Assembly (NCBI GenBank): GCA_963681505.1
Contig: OY811980.1
Span: 8,205,955 to 8,269,954 of the forward strand
Origin: Eunapius fragilis
Taxonomy: Eukaryota > Porifera > Demospongiae > Spongillida > Spongillidae
Reading direction: 5' to 3'
Length of the DNA: 64,000 nt
Shown: in pieces, positions 39,813 through 52,149 of the stretch
Layout of the letters: each line of letters opens with the position of its first letter
How positions within the stretch are numbered: position 1 is the stretch's first letter
Position numbers and translations under genes: made by a program
Notes under the pieces: generated by a model
Database searches by the model: none
Told to the model about the DNA's origin: nothing
What the model saw: only the letters and a program-made list of their open reading frames with translations

Positions 39813-42095
39813 ATGAAACGTAAACACAAGCCAAGCGCCCGAAGGCCGACGACAGGCGTGGTGCCTGCGTCGCAGACAGACGACATCAGCGAGTCGAGGC
39901 AAACAAAATGGCGGACGCTCGTCACGGCAGTCTTCGCTGTTGCTGCCCTTCTGGCGGGCATGTTCTTGGTTATTCCAGACTATACCGGACCTCGACACAG
40001 CACAGAGGCGGAAAGGAAGTCTGAGCAGGAAGGTGGAACCGTTGTGGATAGCGGTGTTGGCTGTGCGGTACTGATAGACCGTGCGCAGGCTATTTTCGAC
40101 AGATACCCGGTCCCCAACGCTGAGTGGGAGAAGTCTCTCGACCTGCTGGCCACGTGCGCTGTGCAGGAACCAAACAACCCCCTGCCCAGGTGGAAGCTAG
40201 CCGTCGGACTGATGCAGATGGGACGTGTGGACGAAGCCATGGCGTTTCTAGACGAGGCGATTGATCCTATGGGGAAGAATATTGAATTGTTAAAAACTGG
40301 TGGGACACTGTTGTCCACTCTTGGTTACCATGCGGAGGCCATTAGGTGCCTAGAAACGTACTTGGGGTTTGTCCTGAGCGCGCCTTCGTGGGACCAGCTA
40401 CTGGTGGGCATACTGCAGCAGTCCAGCGACCAATGGCCTACTTTCCTGCAGGGCGCAGGGCACGACGTGGTGCTCACCTTGGAGGTACTGCTCCACTCCT
40501 ACCTCCAGGACGTATCCCTGGTGAAGGCCGGCTACGTGTACAGGGTCATTATCGGACTGAAGGGTCCCGAAAACTGTCGCGAGTTGCTGCAAGCGTATTC
40601 GTCTTTCGCTTTCGGCTTGGGCGACCTCGCTACGGGTATCAAGTACCTTCGAACGTACACCGAGCTTCAGTACATGTCGGAGGGTTATGGCGGGCAGATG
40701 GAGGCGTACGAGGTGGTGGCGGCCCATTCCCTGCGCCTGCTAATGGCGGGGGCGGACTCCCACATCATCCTCATGGCCAAGAACCTCCTCCACTTCGGGC
40801 GGCCCGTGTGGGAGGAGTTGGCCTACCACTGCGCCCTCGTAGACGGTGACGTCATTGACTTCCAGGCCTCTATCAGACTGACCCAAGTGGCTGCCATATA
40901 CATTAAGTGCCTCACTTTTCAGAAGCTGATTGGTAACCTTGCCGACGAGGGGGCGGCTGCGTACTCTGAGAACAGGTTTGGTTGGACGCCATTGCTCCAC
41001 GCCGTTGCCCTTGGAGACAGCAAACTCGTCAACATCCTGTTGGGGCTTGGCGCCGATCCCCAAACCCGCACGACAGTGGGCCACACCTCCCTGCACGTGG
41101 CTGCCATGAGGGGCACACACCAGGTGGTCCCAGCACTGCTCAGAGGTGGAGTACGGCCTGGGGACCAGGACTACTTCAACAGGACGGCGCTGGGTGTGGC
41201 CTGTCTCCATCGCTGGTCCATTGATGGAATGGCCCGTGCATTGGGGAGCAAGGTGCCTGACAGCTGTCCCTCCCACCCATCATATGCCCCACCCGTACGT
41301 CTCACCTTGCAGGGAGGTTGGTTGGGTAGTGGGAGTGGCCTTCCGAGCGCTCTGACCAATGAACGATGCGACATTGATGTCATGGCCACACCCAACATCA
41401 CAGACTTCATCTTCAACTACTTGTCTTTGGGGAGACCCGTGCTGGTACGTAACGCCAGCAACAGCCACTCAATGAAGGAACTATATCAACGCTGGCAGAG
41501 GGTTAAGATGGAGGGAGAGTATGGGTTTGTGCAGCTGCACAGACTCCACACCTCGCACTGGGAGGGAAGGGAGGATAGCAGGGAGGGACGCACCACCCTC
41601 AAGAACTTCATGGCAGCCATGAAGGAGATGCACGAGGAACATAGGAATGTGGAGGGTGGAGCTGAAAACGTACCAGCGCCCGACTATGTGTTCGAGCGGC
41701 TCCCAGGGGATTCCCCTTTATTGGCACACTTTGAGCTCCCTTCTGTTCTCAACCCAAACCACACCCACATCCTCCCCACGTACACTTACTTCTACATAGG
41801 GCCCAGCCTTTCAGGTGAGAACATACACCCCCACAAAAACTCCTGGAATCTCCTCATATACGGCCAGAGACGTTTGTTCCTACTTCCACCAACAAAGGCC
41901 TTGTATTCAAAACAACTCATTTGGAATTGGTGGAAGGACCACCACAGTCATAGCAGAGATGTTCTGGAGTGTGTGCAGTATCCAGGCGACCTTCTGTTTG
42001 TGCCAGACATGTGGGCAGCGGGGAGCATCAATGTCAGAGAAAGTGTTGGTCTCAAGTCTGAATTTGTGTATGGTGCGTCTGAGTTCTCCCTCTGA
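39813..42095 (+). CDS. Membrane-anchored TPR-ankyrin-JmjC (JMJD8-like) protein
   Basis: A single uninterrupted frame. The ATG at 39813 (MKRKHKPSARR) is preferred over the in-frame ATG at 39735 because it places a basic head before the signal-anchor helix (LVTAVFAVAALLAGMFLVI, about residues 36-54), giving a type II membrane protein of 760 residues. TPR-like helices follow (LPRWKLAVGLMQMGRVDEAMAFLDEAI, AEAIRCLETYL), then ankyrin repeats (GWTPLLHAVALGDSKLVNILLGLGADP, GHTSLHVAAMRGTHQVVPALLRGG), then a C-terminal JmjC/cupin domain (NIHPHKNSWNLLIYGQRRLFLLPP, YPGDLLFVPDMWAAGSIN). The cupin resembles JMJD8, an ER-lumenal protein. The distal iron-ligand histidine appears to be replaced (WAAG where WWHA is usual), so hydroxylase activity is doubtful. 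The absence of introns is unusual in this window. Confidence 0.75.
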   Translation: MKRKHKPSARRPTTGVVPASQTDDISESRQTKWRTLVTAVFAVAALLAGMFLVIPDYTGPRHSTEAERKSEQEGGTVVDSGVGCAVLIDRAQAIFDRYPVPNAEWEKSLDLLATCAVQEPNNPLPRWKLAVGLMQMGRVDEAMAFLDEAIDPMGKNIELLKTGGTLLSTLGYHAEAIRCLETYLGFVLSAPSWDQLLVGILQQSSDQWPTFLQGAGHDVVLTLEVLLHSYLQDVSLVKAGYVYRVIIGLKGPENCRELLQAYSSFAFGLGDLATGIKYLRTYTELQYMSEGYGGQMEAYEVVAAHSLRLLMAGADSHIILMAKNLLHFGRPVWEELAYHCALVDGDVIDFQASIRLTQVAAIYIKCLTFQKLIGNLADEGAAAYSENRFGWTPLLHAVALGDSKLVNILLGLGADPQTRTTVGHTSLHVAAMRGTHQVVPALLRGGVRPGDQDYFNRTALGVACLHRWSIDGMARALGSKVPDSCPSHPSYAPPVRLTLQGGWLGSGSGLPSALTNERCDIDVMATPNITDFIFNYLSLGRPVLVRNASNSHSMKELYQRWQRVKMEGEYGFVQLHRLHTSHWEGREDSREGRTTLKNFMAAMKEMHEEHRNVEGGAENVPAPDYVFERLPGDSPLLAHFELPSVLNPNHTHILPTYTYFYIGPSLSGENIHPHKNSWNLLIYGQRRLFLLPPTKALYSKQLIWNWWKDHHSHSRDVLECVQYPGDLLFVPDMWAAGSINVRESVGLKSEFVYGASEFSL

Positions 42096-42386
42096 CGTAT
42101 ATGTGCTTGTGTGTGTTGTGTGTATGTGGTGTACAATGTATTAATTACTTAACGTTTGCACCCCCCACTAACCCATGACATTGATACCCCACTAGACCAG
42201 TGACATTGAACATTTAAGACATAATACAAGTTCAATAATACAATTTCCTATATTAAAATATAAAAAAAATTCATGAAATGTTATACATTGATGTTTTTAT
42301 GAAAGAAGCTTCGTAAGATTGAAAGAACAGTACACAGTCATACATGTTATCTACATAACAAACCACACACACACACACCACACATG
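42096..42386. other. 3' intergenic region between convergent genes
   Basis: About 290 bp between the JmjC stop and the RhoGAP stop, AT-rich with a short CA run. Both transcripts should end here. Confidence 0.5.
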
Positions 42387-45300
42387 TCACACAAAAAGTG
42401 GGGTTCTGTTCTTGCGTCGTGTTCTGGGGCTTGGTTTGTCTTTCTCTTTGTCCTCCCCTGTCTTACGTCTGTTGTCAATGGTTACCACAATGGTGGGGGA
42501 CTGAGGTGAGTCACTGCGCTTGCTTCCCAACGATTGCTTGACAGATAGGACCGTTATTTTCTTGTTGGGCTGGGTGTCCACGAACGACTCGTGTGTGTGC
42601 GACCTTCTGATATGAGTGGGGTCCTCCTGTTGCCTGATCTCCTCAGGACTTACCATGCGTGCGCGGGAACACTGCATGTCACGCTTGTCCTCAGGCGTGT
42701 AATCAGAGGTGAGGTGTGGGGAGGGTGAGGGTGTGACCCTCAGTGTTCTGATCCTAATGGGCAGAGATTGTGTTGTGGAATCACGGCTAGGTTGAGTGGC
42801 ATCTATTGCTAGAGGGAAGGGGGGGAGGGGCAGAGGAGTTACTGTTTGTGGTACCATGGGTAACGACTGCCATTCTGCATTGTTAGTTTCCATGGTTACG
42901 TGCACGTCCATTTCCGTAGTTAAAACGCTGTTGTGTTCCACTTGTCTGATGTTTGCGGCCGTGCTGCTGGTGCCCAGACCATACACCTTCCCTTGAGCAT
43001 AGGTTAGGGGGGTCACTGCGGCATCATCCTGATTGGCCGGGGGGAAATCATTGGTGATCGCTGGGGGCATCTTGGGCAGGGGACCATCTGTCATTGCAAC
43101 CATTACCCCAACCTGCACACACATTGTGTTGGGTCCCCCTGTGGGGGGTGGGTTTTCAGGCCCCTCCTGGTTACCAAGTCCCCCTGCATGGCTCCTGTCA
43201 ATGGCTTGTGTGGGGGGGTGTGGTTTGACAACATCCTCAATTGGCTGATCCAACGATGGAACATCCACTGACTGTTCTGAAGATGTGTTAAGACCTTCCA
43301 TTGGTTGTTTGAAAGGTTTGGTAATGGCCTCCAATGGTTTATGTGACACTGTGAGACCTTCTAATGGTAGGCTCCATGGTACACTGAAGCCATCTGACAG
43401 TGTGTCAGATGAGATGAGTATGTCCCCAGCTCTGGTCACGTCCTGGGCTGTAGCAGGTATGGTACCACCCTCTGTTGGCTCAGGTACCACTAGGGCTGCC
43501 TCTGTTGGCTCAGGTACCACTAGGACTGCCTCTGTTGGCTCAGTTACCACTAGGGTTGCCTCTGTTGGCTCAGTTACCACTAGGGCTGCCTCTGTTGGCT
43601 CAGTTACCACTAGCGCTGCCTCTGTTGGCTCAGTTACCACTAGAGCTGCCTCTGTTGGCTCAGTTACCACTAGGGTTGCCTCTGATGGCTCAGTTACCAC
43701 TAGGACTGCCTCTGTTGGCTCAGTTACCACTAGGACTGAACTCTGGTCTGCTAGAGTCTGACTATCACGACATAGCAAAGCAGAATCTCTATTGGGTCCA
43801 TCATCATTTTCAAATGAGGAGTGTTTTATTTCAGAGATGACTTTCTTCACAGTGCTTGTACCAGGTGAAGGCGATTCACTCAAACCAGATGAACTGCCTA
43901 CTCCAGATGAGCCTGCTATACCACCAGGTGAATTGCCAAAAAAGGGGCAATCCCCCACAAGGTTGTGCTCAGGTCCACAGAACAGTGAATGGATGCGGAG
44001 TGGTTTGGAGGCGGAGTCGTCTGGAAGAGGGATGTCATCAAGAGGGGTGATGTCATCACTGCTGATCAGTGGTTCGGACATTGGGACAACCCCCACGTCT
44101 CCGGTCCCCAGGTCATCTACGCCACTGTCGGGATGAACTTCACTCTCCAATTGTGAGTATGGTCGTTCGTAGCGCATATATTTGGTGGGCACAGACGCCT
44201 TCTTAACTGCAAGAGAGACAGAGGCCAACTCCACACTAGAAGAAGAAACCTTTCCTTTCCTCATGGAGCTCATAGGGGAGGAGGTGGCTGACACTGTTAG
44301 CCTCTCCTTGTCAGACCTGAAGCCATAGGTTTCACTAGAGAGGGGTCTATGTCTCCATCCCAGACCAGTCGGAGCAACTTCGGATGTCATCTCATACGAG
44401 CGTCTCCTAGCAACGGTGGTGTGCTCCAGGTGAACAGGCGTGCTCTCTTCACTGCTGTGTACAGAGAAGCTGGCGGGGGAGCTGGGTATGCTATCTGCAG
44501 GGTCACAGGGTGCAACCAGACTGACTGAGGTGACCTTGGTGTTGTCACCATCATCACCATCACCATCATCACCATCACCACCATCATCACCATCATCATC
44601 TACACAATCATCTTCATCATCATCATTACTGGAGGATAATCTCACTCCTCCTCCCCCATCTCCTGGTTTCATCTTATTCTGTAGCATTTCCCCCATCTCT
44701 GTCCCAAACTGCCTACTCACAGATGGTTCCAGAGGTTCAAGGACTTTGTCCAGAGCACCTACACTACAGCTGAGGTGTCGTCGCCCTGGTAACATTCCAT
44801 TGTATCTACGGAAACCAGAGGAGGGGAGGGTGTCCCCAGATCTCCTTATGCTATTGAACAGACCGCGTGCTTCGTATGTGTCGTATTCATTCAGGCTGTC
44901 TGAAGTAGAGTACCCAGAGAGAGAACCCCCCGGGGGTAATGTTGCTGATGCTGGCATGCTGTGGTAGCCTCGCCTTGGTTCCACTCCTTCTGACTCCTCA
45001 TCGTACCAAGAACCTTCTTGATCTTGGTCATATCTGTCTTCAAATTCATTTTCCAGCTGTCCCTCAAAGAGAGGTGTGAGGGACGTAGGTGCAATGGAGT
45101 TGTATGATCGTCTTGCCTGCATGGCATGGTCATTGGAGGTGTGGTCATTGGAGGTGGGGCCGTAATTGAATGGGAAGGACTGGCTTTCTAGAGGGAAGGT
45201 CTGGGGAGGAGGAGATGTCTGGGGAGGAGGTGAGATTAGCAATGATTAAATTGACCAAAAGGTTAGACACAAACCTTTTGAAGACCTGACGTGACATCTT

Positions 45301-47439
45301 CAGTTTTGTTCACTGACTGTTTCCTTCTGATGGGGACAGGCAAGGTGGCTTATGCCCCCACCCATTCACTGGCTGTGTGAGCTCACCTCTCAGAGGATGT
45401 GTTAGCGTGATTCTCCAGAACAGAACCATCACCTAACCCCATATCTATTAGGAGAGTAGGGGAGGGAGGGGAGGAGAGGGGAGGGGAGGGGAGGGGAGGA
45501 GAGGGGAGGGGAGGAGAGGGGAGGGGAGGAGAGGGGAGGGGAGGGGAGGGGAGGGGAGGGGAGGAGAGGGGAGGGGAGGGCGGTGAGGTGGGGGAGGGGA
45601 AGGGAGCAGGGAGGGGGAGGGGAACGGGGAGGGGATTGAGATAGGGAGGGGACATTGTGGGCCACTTACGTAATCCTGGGTCACTTGGACTTACGACGTC
45701 TTCCACATCTACCGACATCTGCAAGACAGAGTGTCATAATTACACCCACTACAGGCCACACCTCCTCCACAGAACACGCCCCCAGTGGCCCACCCACCTC
45801 AGTTTCTATGCTAGCACTGGCCTCTTTTTCCATCTCCTTCAGCTTGTCCTCTGTTAGGGTACACACCTAACACAGGGTGGGAGGAAGGAGGGTACATATT
45901 ATCCCAGCGTCCAATGATTTAACTATTCCTTCTAGCCACACCCCTCCGTACATCGTGGATGTGATAGATAAGGATTTCGATAGCCTTTGCTTGTATGGTC
46001 ATGTCTGCCAACAGAGCCAATGAGGCAACCATATCCCTACAGAGGAAGGTGACAGTGTGAATATGTGATAGTTGATGGTGATGATGTGATGGTAGTGTGG
46101 TGATGTGGTGGTGATGTGATGGTGGTGTGGTGATGTGATGGTGGTGTGGTGATGTGATGGCGGTATGGTGATGTGATGGTGGTATGGTGATGTGATGGTG
46201 GTGTGGTTATGTGATGGTGGTGATGTGATGGTGGTATGGTGATGTGATGGTGGTATGGTTATGTGATGGTGGTATGGTGATGTGATGGTGGTATGGTGAT
46301 GTGATGGTGGTGTGATGATGTGATGGTGGTGATGTAGTGTACCTTTGACGTAGTAGGTTTGGCCCAAACACAATGCCCAAGTTGCTTGGGGGCATACAGT
46401 TGACTTTTGAGTTCTCAGGATCACCAACTCTGTTACAAGCAATGGAGTAAGTTGTGTGTGTGCAAATGGTTACCATCAGAGGGATACCTGTTGAGATGGT
46501 AGAGAAGCCTCATAACAGAACAGTAGTTGGGTGTGGGGAGACGAAGCATCAGTGACCTGAGCCTATGCAGCAGTTCCCTAGCTATGCCTTCCTTCTCAGC
46601 TGACGACACTTTGGTGAAGTCACAGGGAAGGTAAGGGGAGGCCTCCTGAGAGGATAGAAGGTATTTGAGGGGAGGGAAGTGAGGGAGGGAGGGAAGTGAG
46701 GGAGGGAGGGAGGGGAGGGGAGGGGAGGGAAGGGAAGGAAGGGAAGGGAAGGGTGGGAAGGGAAGGAGGGAAGGGAGGGGAGGGAGGGAAGGGAGCAATA
46801 TTAACGTACTTTAGCAAAGGCAATGAACTCGTGGTAAAGGTCAAAGGTTAAAATGGGCTCAGGTAACTGCAAGAAAAGAGTAAATTTACCAATGGCCAAC
46901 AACAATTGTATCTAACCTGTCTGAAATAGTACTTGAGACATGAACCAACAAGGTGTGGCGCTACATCAGATAGGTCAACTCTGTCAGAACCAGACTCAAA
47001 TAGCTGACAGAGTTTTTCCAGTTTAGACTTAGCACTTGATATGCGATACACACCTTGAACACGTAACCCTTACAAGGTGTGATAGGTATGTGTTGTATGT
47101 GTGGGAAGTGGGGGAGGGGCAGAGGATAAATGCAGTGAGTGTATGTACGTACGTATGTATGTATGTATGTATGTATGTATGTATGTATGTATGTATGTAT
47201 GTATGTATGTATGTATGTATGTATGTATGTATGTATGTATGTATGTATGTATGTATGTATGTATGTATGCATGTATGTATGTATGTACCTCTTTCATCTA
47301 ATTCATTTATACACTTTGTCACCACAATTGGAATTTCTCTTTTGATTGCCTTAAGGTACTCTTGCAGGTCCACACCAAATATGGGAATCTTTTTCTGCAA
47401 CTTCTGTTGACCAAAATGATATCCTGTTATAAACAGGCT

Positions 47440-47506
<67 letters not shown>

Positions 47507-50500
47507 TGACTAACCTTGCTACCACAGTTGATGATTAAGCTTTCCAGGCAAAGGTTATGACAGGCCAGACCACACTGCAATCAGAATGGTGTGCAATAAC
47601 AGAGTGTTATGCACTTGGTAATCCATCAATTTAACAATTCCTCAAACCCCAACACCCCCCCCTCCCCCCCACCAGCATTCCTCACAGCAGTCTAGAAATT
47701 GAATAGATGTAAGCCTAACCACAGAGGTAAGCCTAACCACAGGTGTAAGCCTAACCACAGAGGTAAGCCTAACCACAGATGTAAGCCTAACCACAGGTGT
47801 AAGCCTAACCACAGGTGTAAGCCTAACCACAGAGGTAAGCCTAACCACAGGTGTAAGCCTAACCACAGGTGTAAGCCTAACCACAGAGGTAAGCCTAACC
47901 ACAGAGGTAAGCCTAACCACAGAGGTAAGCCTAACCACAGATGTAAGCCTAACCACAGATGTAAGCCTAACCACAGGTGTAAGCCTAACCACAGAGGTAA
48001 GCCTAACCACAGATGTAAGCCTAACCACAGGTGTAAGCCTAACCACAGAGGTAAGCCTAACCACAGAGGTAAGCCTAACCACAGGTGTAAGCCTAACCAC
48101 AGGTGTAAGCCTAACCACAGAGGTAAGCCTAACCACAGAGGTAAGCCTAACCACAGATGTAAGCTTAACCACAGATGTAAGCCTAACCACAGAGGTAAGC
48201 CTAACCACAGGTGTAAGCCTAACCACAGATGTAAGCCTAACCACAGGTGTAAGCCTAACCACAGGTGTAAGCCTAACCACAGAGGTAAGCCTAACCACAG
48301 AGGTAAGCCTAACCACAGATGTAAGCCTAACCACAGGTGTAAGCCTAACCACAGGTGTAAGCCTAACCACAGGTGTAAGCCTAACCACAGGTGTAAGCCT
48401 AACCACAGAGGTAAGCCTAACCACAGGTGTAAGCCTAACCACAGGTGTAAGCCTAACCACAGATGTAAGCCTAACCACAGAGGTAAGCCTAACCACAGGT
48501 GTAAGCCTAACCACAGGTGTAAGCCTAACCACAGGTGTAAGCCTAACCACAGGTGTAAGCCTAACCACAGAGGTAAGCCTAACCACAGGTGTAAGCCTAA
48601 CCACAGGTGTAAGCCTAACCACAGAGGTAAGCCTAATCACAGATGTAAGCCTAACCACAGATGTAAGCCTAACCACAGATGTAAGCCTAACCACAGATGT
48701 AAGCCTAACCACAGAGGTAAGCCTAACCACAGGTGTAAGCCTAACCACAGGTGTAAGCCTAACCACAGGTGTAAGCCTAACCACAGAGGTAAGCCTAACC
48801 ACAGATGTAAGCCTAACCACAGATGTAAGCCTAACCACAGATGTAAGCCTAACCACAGAGGTAAGCCTAACCACAGATGTAAGCCTAACCACAGGTGTAA
48901 GCCTAACCACAGGTGTAAGCCTAACCACAGAGGTAAGCCTAACCACAGATGTAAGCCTAACCACAGGTGTAAGCCTAACCACAGAGGTAAGCCTAACCAC
49001 AGATGTAAGCCTAACCACAGAGGTAAGCCTAACCACAGATGTAAGCCTAACCACAGATGTAAGCCTAACCACAGATGTAAGCCTAACCACAGAGGTAAGC
49101 CTAACCACAGATGTAAGCCTAACCACAGGTGTAAGCCTAACCACAGAGGTAAGCCTAACCACAGGTGTAAGCCTAACCACAGAGGTAAGCCTAACCACAG
49201 ATGTAAGCCTAACCACAGAGGTAAGCCTAACCACAGATGTAAGCCTAACCACAGGTGTAAGCCTAACCACAGATGTAAGCCTAACCACAGAGGTAAGCCT
49301 AACCACAGAGGTAAGCCTAACCACAGATGTAAGCCTAACCACAGATGTAAGCCTAACCACAGATGTAAGCCTAACCACAGGTGTAAGCCTAACCACAGAG
49401 GTAAGCCTAACCACAGATGTAAGCCTAACCACAGGTGTAAGCCTAACCACAGGTGTAAGCCTAACCACAGAGGTAAGCCTAACCACAGGTGTAAGCCTAA
49501 CCACAGGTGTAAGCCTAACCACAGATGTAAGCCTAACCACAGGTGTAAGCCTAACCACAGGTGTAAGCTTAACCACAGAGGTAAGCCTAACCACAGAGGT
49601 AAGCCTAACCACAGATGTAAGCTTAACCACAGATGTAAGCCTAACCACAGAGGTAAGCCTAACCACAGGTGTAAGCCTAACCACAGATGTAAGCCTAACC
49701 ACAGGTGTAAGCCTAACCACAGGTGTAAGCCTAACCACAGAGGTAAGCCTAACCACAGAGGTAAGCCTAACCACAGATGTAAGCCTAACCACAGAGGTAA
49801 GCCTAACCACAGATGTAAGCTTAACCACAGATGTAAGCCTAACCACAGGTGTAAGCCTAACCACAGATGTAAGCCTAACCACAGGTGTAAGCCTAACCAC
49901 AGGTGTAAGCCTAACCACAGGTGTAAGCCTAACCACAGAGGTAAGCCTAACCACATGTGTAAGCCTAACCACAGATGTAAGCCTAACCACAGAGGTAAGC
50001 CTAACTACAGGTGTAAGCCTAACCACAGAGGTAAGCCTAACCACAGATGTAAGCCTAACCACAGGTGTAAGCCTAACCACAGGTGTAAGCCTAACCACAG
50101 AGGTAAGCCTAACCACAGGTGTAAGCCTAACCACAGGTGTAAGCCTAACCACAGGTGTAAGCCTAACCACAGAGGTAAGCCTAACCACAGGTGTAAGCCT
50201 AACCACAGGTGTAAGCCTAACCACAGAGGTAAGCCTAACCACAGGTGTAAGCCTAACCACAGATGTAAGCCTAACCACAGATCAGATGCAACACATGATC
50301 CAACTTTATAATAACATTAGCTATACATAACTGTACCCAAACATAACTGTACTCAAACAGTAGCGATACATAACAGTACCTAATGATAACTTTTATGCAT
50401 GCAAACTTTAGTAGCAGTTGTTACAGAGCATCCCAAGTTCCTACCACACCCACCCTCCCACATCACACCCTCCATGTATCACATCCACCCTCCCATATCA

Positions 50501-51839
50501 CACCCACCCTCCCATATCACACCCTCCCTCCCAAATCACACCCACCCTCCCATATCACACCCACCCACCCATACCACACCCACCCATCCATATCACACCC
50601 ACCCTCCCATATCACACCCACCCTCCCATATCACACCCACCCTCCCAAATCACACCCACCCACCCATATCACATCCATCCTCCCAAATCACACCCACCCT
50701 CCCATATCATACCCACCCTCCCATATCACACCTACCCTCCCATATCACACCCACCCTCCCATATCACACCCACCCTCCCATATCACTCCCACCTCCCATA
50801 TCACACCCATCCTCCCAAATCACACCCACCCTCCCATATCACACCCACCCTCCCATATCACTCCTACCCTCCCATATCACACCCATCCTCCCCACCCTCC
50901 CATGTATCACTTACCACTTCACACTCGTATCCATTGAAGTACACATATGTGTCACACTGCCGGCACTTGGCAGGTGTCCTTAACCTCTTGAATGTGTGTG
51001 TGCTGGCACACCTTGAGCGAGGTTCTTCAAACTGGTCCTTTTCCAGAGGCTCAAACTGGTCACTACCTGGCCATATAAGAGGAGAACCATACAATGACCA
51101 TATATGGCATACCAATACACATGTATGGTATACACTATCCTAGTCCCCAGACCAAACATCCCTTACTTCTTCTCGAAGGACTTCCCCTGGGGTCTGACGC
51201 AGAAGACTCCTGTATGAATGCCACTGATCTTGGCCTCTGCCTCCTTCTGTCACTTAATGGTGATGCCGTCAGGGTGACAATCTCATCTCTTGAGAAGACA
51301 GCTCTGTCCCAGGCCTGAGGTGGAGCATGAATGGGGCTGGTGGGCTTCTCCCGAATTGAGGTAAGGTCATCTGCAGGTGCTATAGTCATCAAGGGTAGTC
51401 ATCAAAGGGTTAAAATTATTAGTAGTCATCAAGGGTTAACATTAGTAGTCATAAAGGGGTTAACATCAAGGGTTAACATAAAGGGTTAACATTAGTAGTC
51501 ATCAAGGGTTAACATAAAGGGGTTAAAATTGTAGTCATCAAGGGTTAACATTTTTAATCACCAAGGTGTTAACATGTGGTTGACCATCAAGGGGTTAACA
51601 TACCAAGTAGGTTGGAGTGCAGAGATGTGGAGGTAGTCAAACTGCTCGTCTCAGCAGCAGCTGTCTCTATTGTCCTGCAGGGAGATGGGATGAGAACATA
51701 TCTCCTTGCAATAACATGACCTGCTCTCTCTAGTCCTTGCTCACGTCACACACATGTCTCTGGCTGTCAAGCACGTGATGCTACCATGTATGGAGGTGTG
51801 CACATTAGAGTAAGCGTTGTGCATGTGCTATATGAAAAG

Positions 51840-51872
<33 letters not shown>

Positions 51873-51905
51873 TGTGTGTATGTGTGTGTGTGTGTATGTG
51901 TGTGT

Positions 51906-51947
<42 letters not shown>

Positions 51948-52088
51948 TCGGTGTTGGAGTGGCTTATTTTTTGCTCGGAGGTTTTATCACAAGAAGGGTT
52001 TTCCTCTTCAAGAAAGATTTCCCATGAGTGTGCCCCTCCAAATATGTACACCTGGTCCTCCACTCCAAGCATTGTAATTGCTCAATGT

Positions 52089-52149
<61 letters not shown>

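Noticed and set aside
39767-41468. Several open frames antisense or out of frame to the JmjC gene
   Set aside because: They are shadows of a GC-rich coding region and have no domains.
47705-50284. Interstitial telomere-like repeat (CCTAA in each unit)
   Set aside because: The period is 18 bp with only one CCTAA per unit, unlike 5-6 bp telomere repeats.
47642-50311. Long open frames of about 870 codons on both strands (KPNHRC/G and VVRLTS/P repeats)
   Set aside because: They arise because the 18-bp satellite unit is a multiple of three and lacks stops. The region is an intron splitting the C1 zinc finger.
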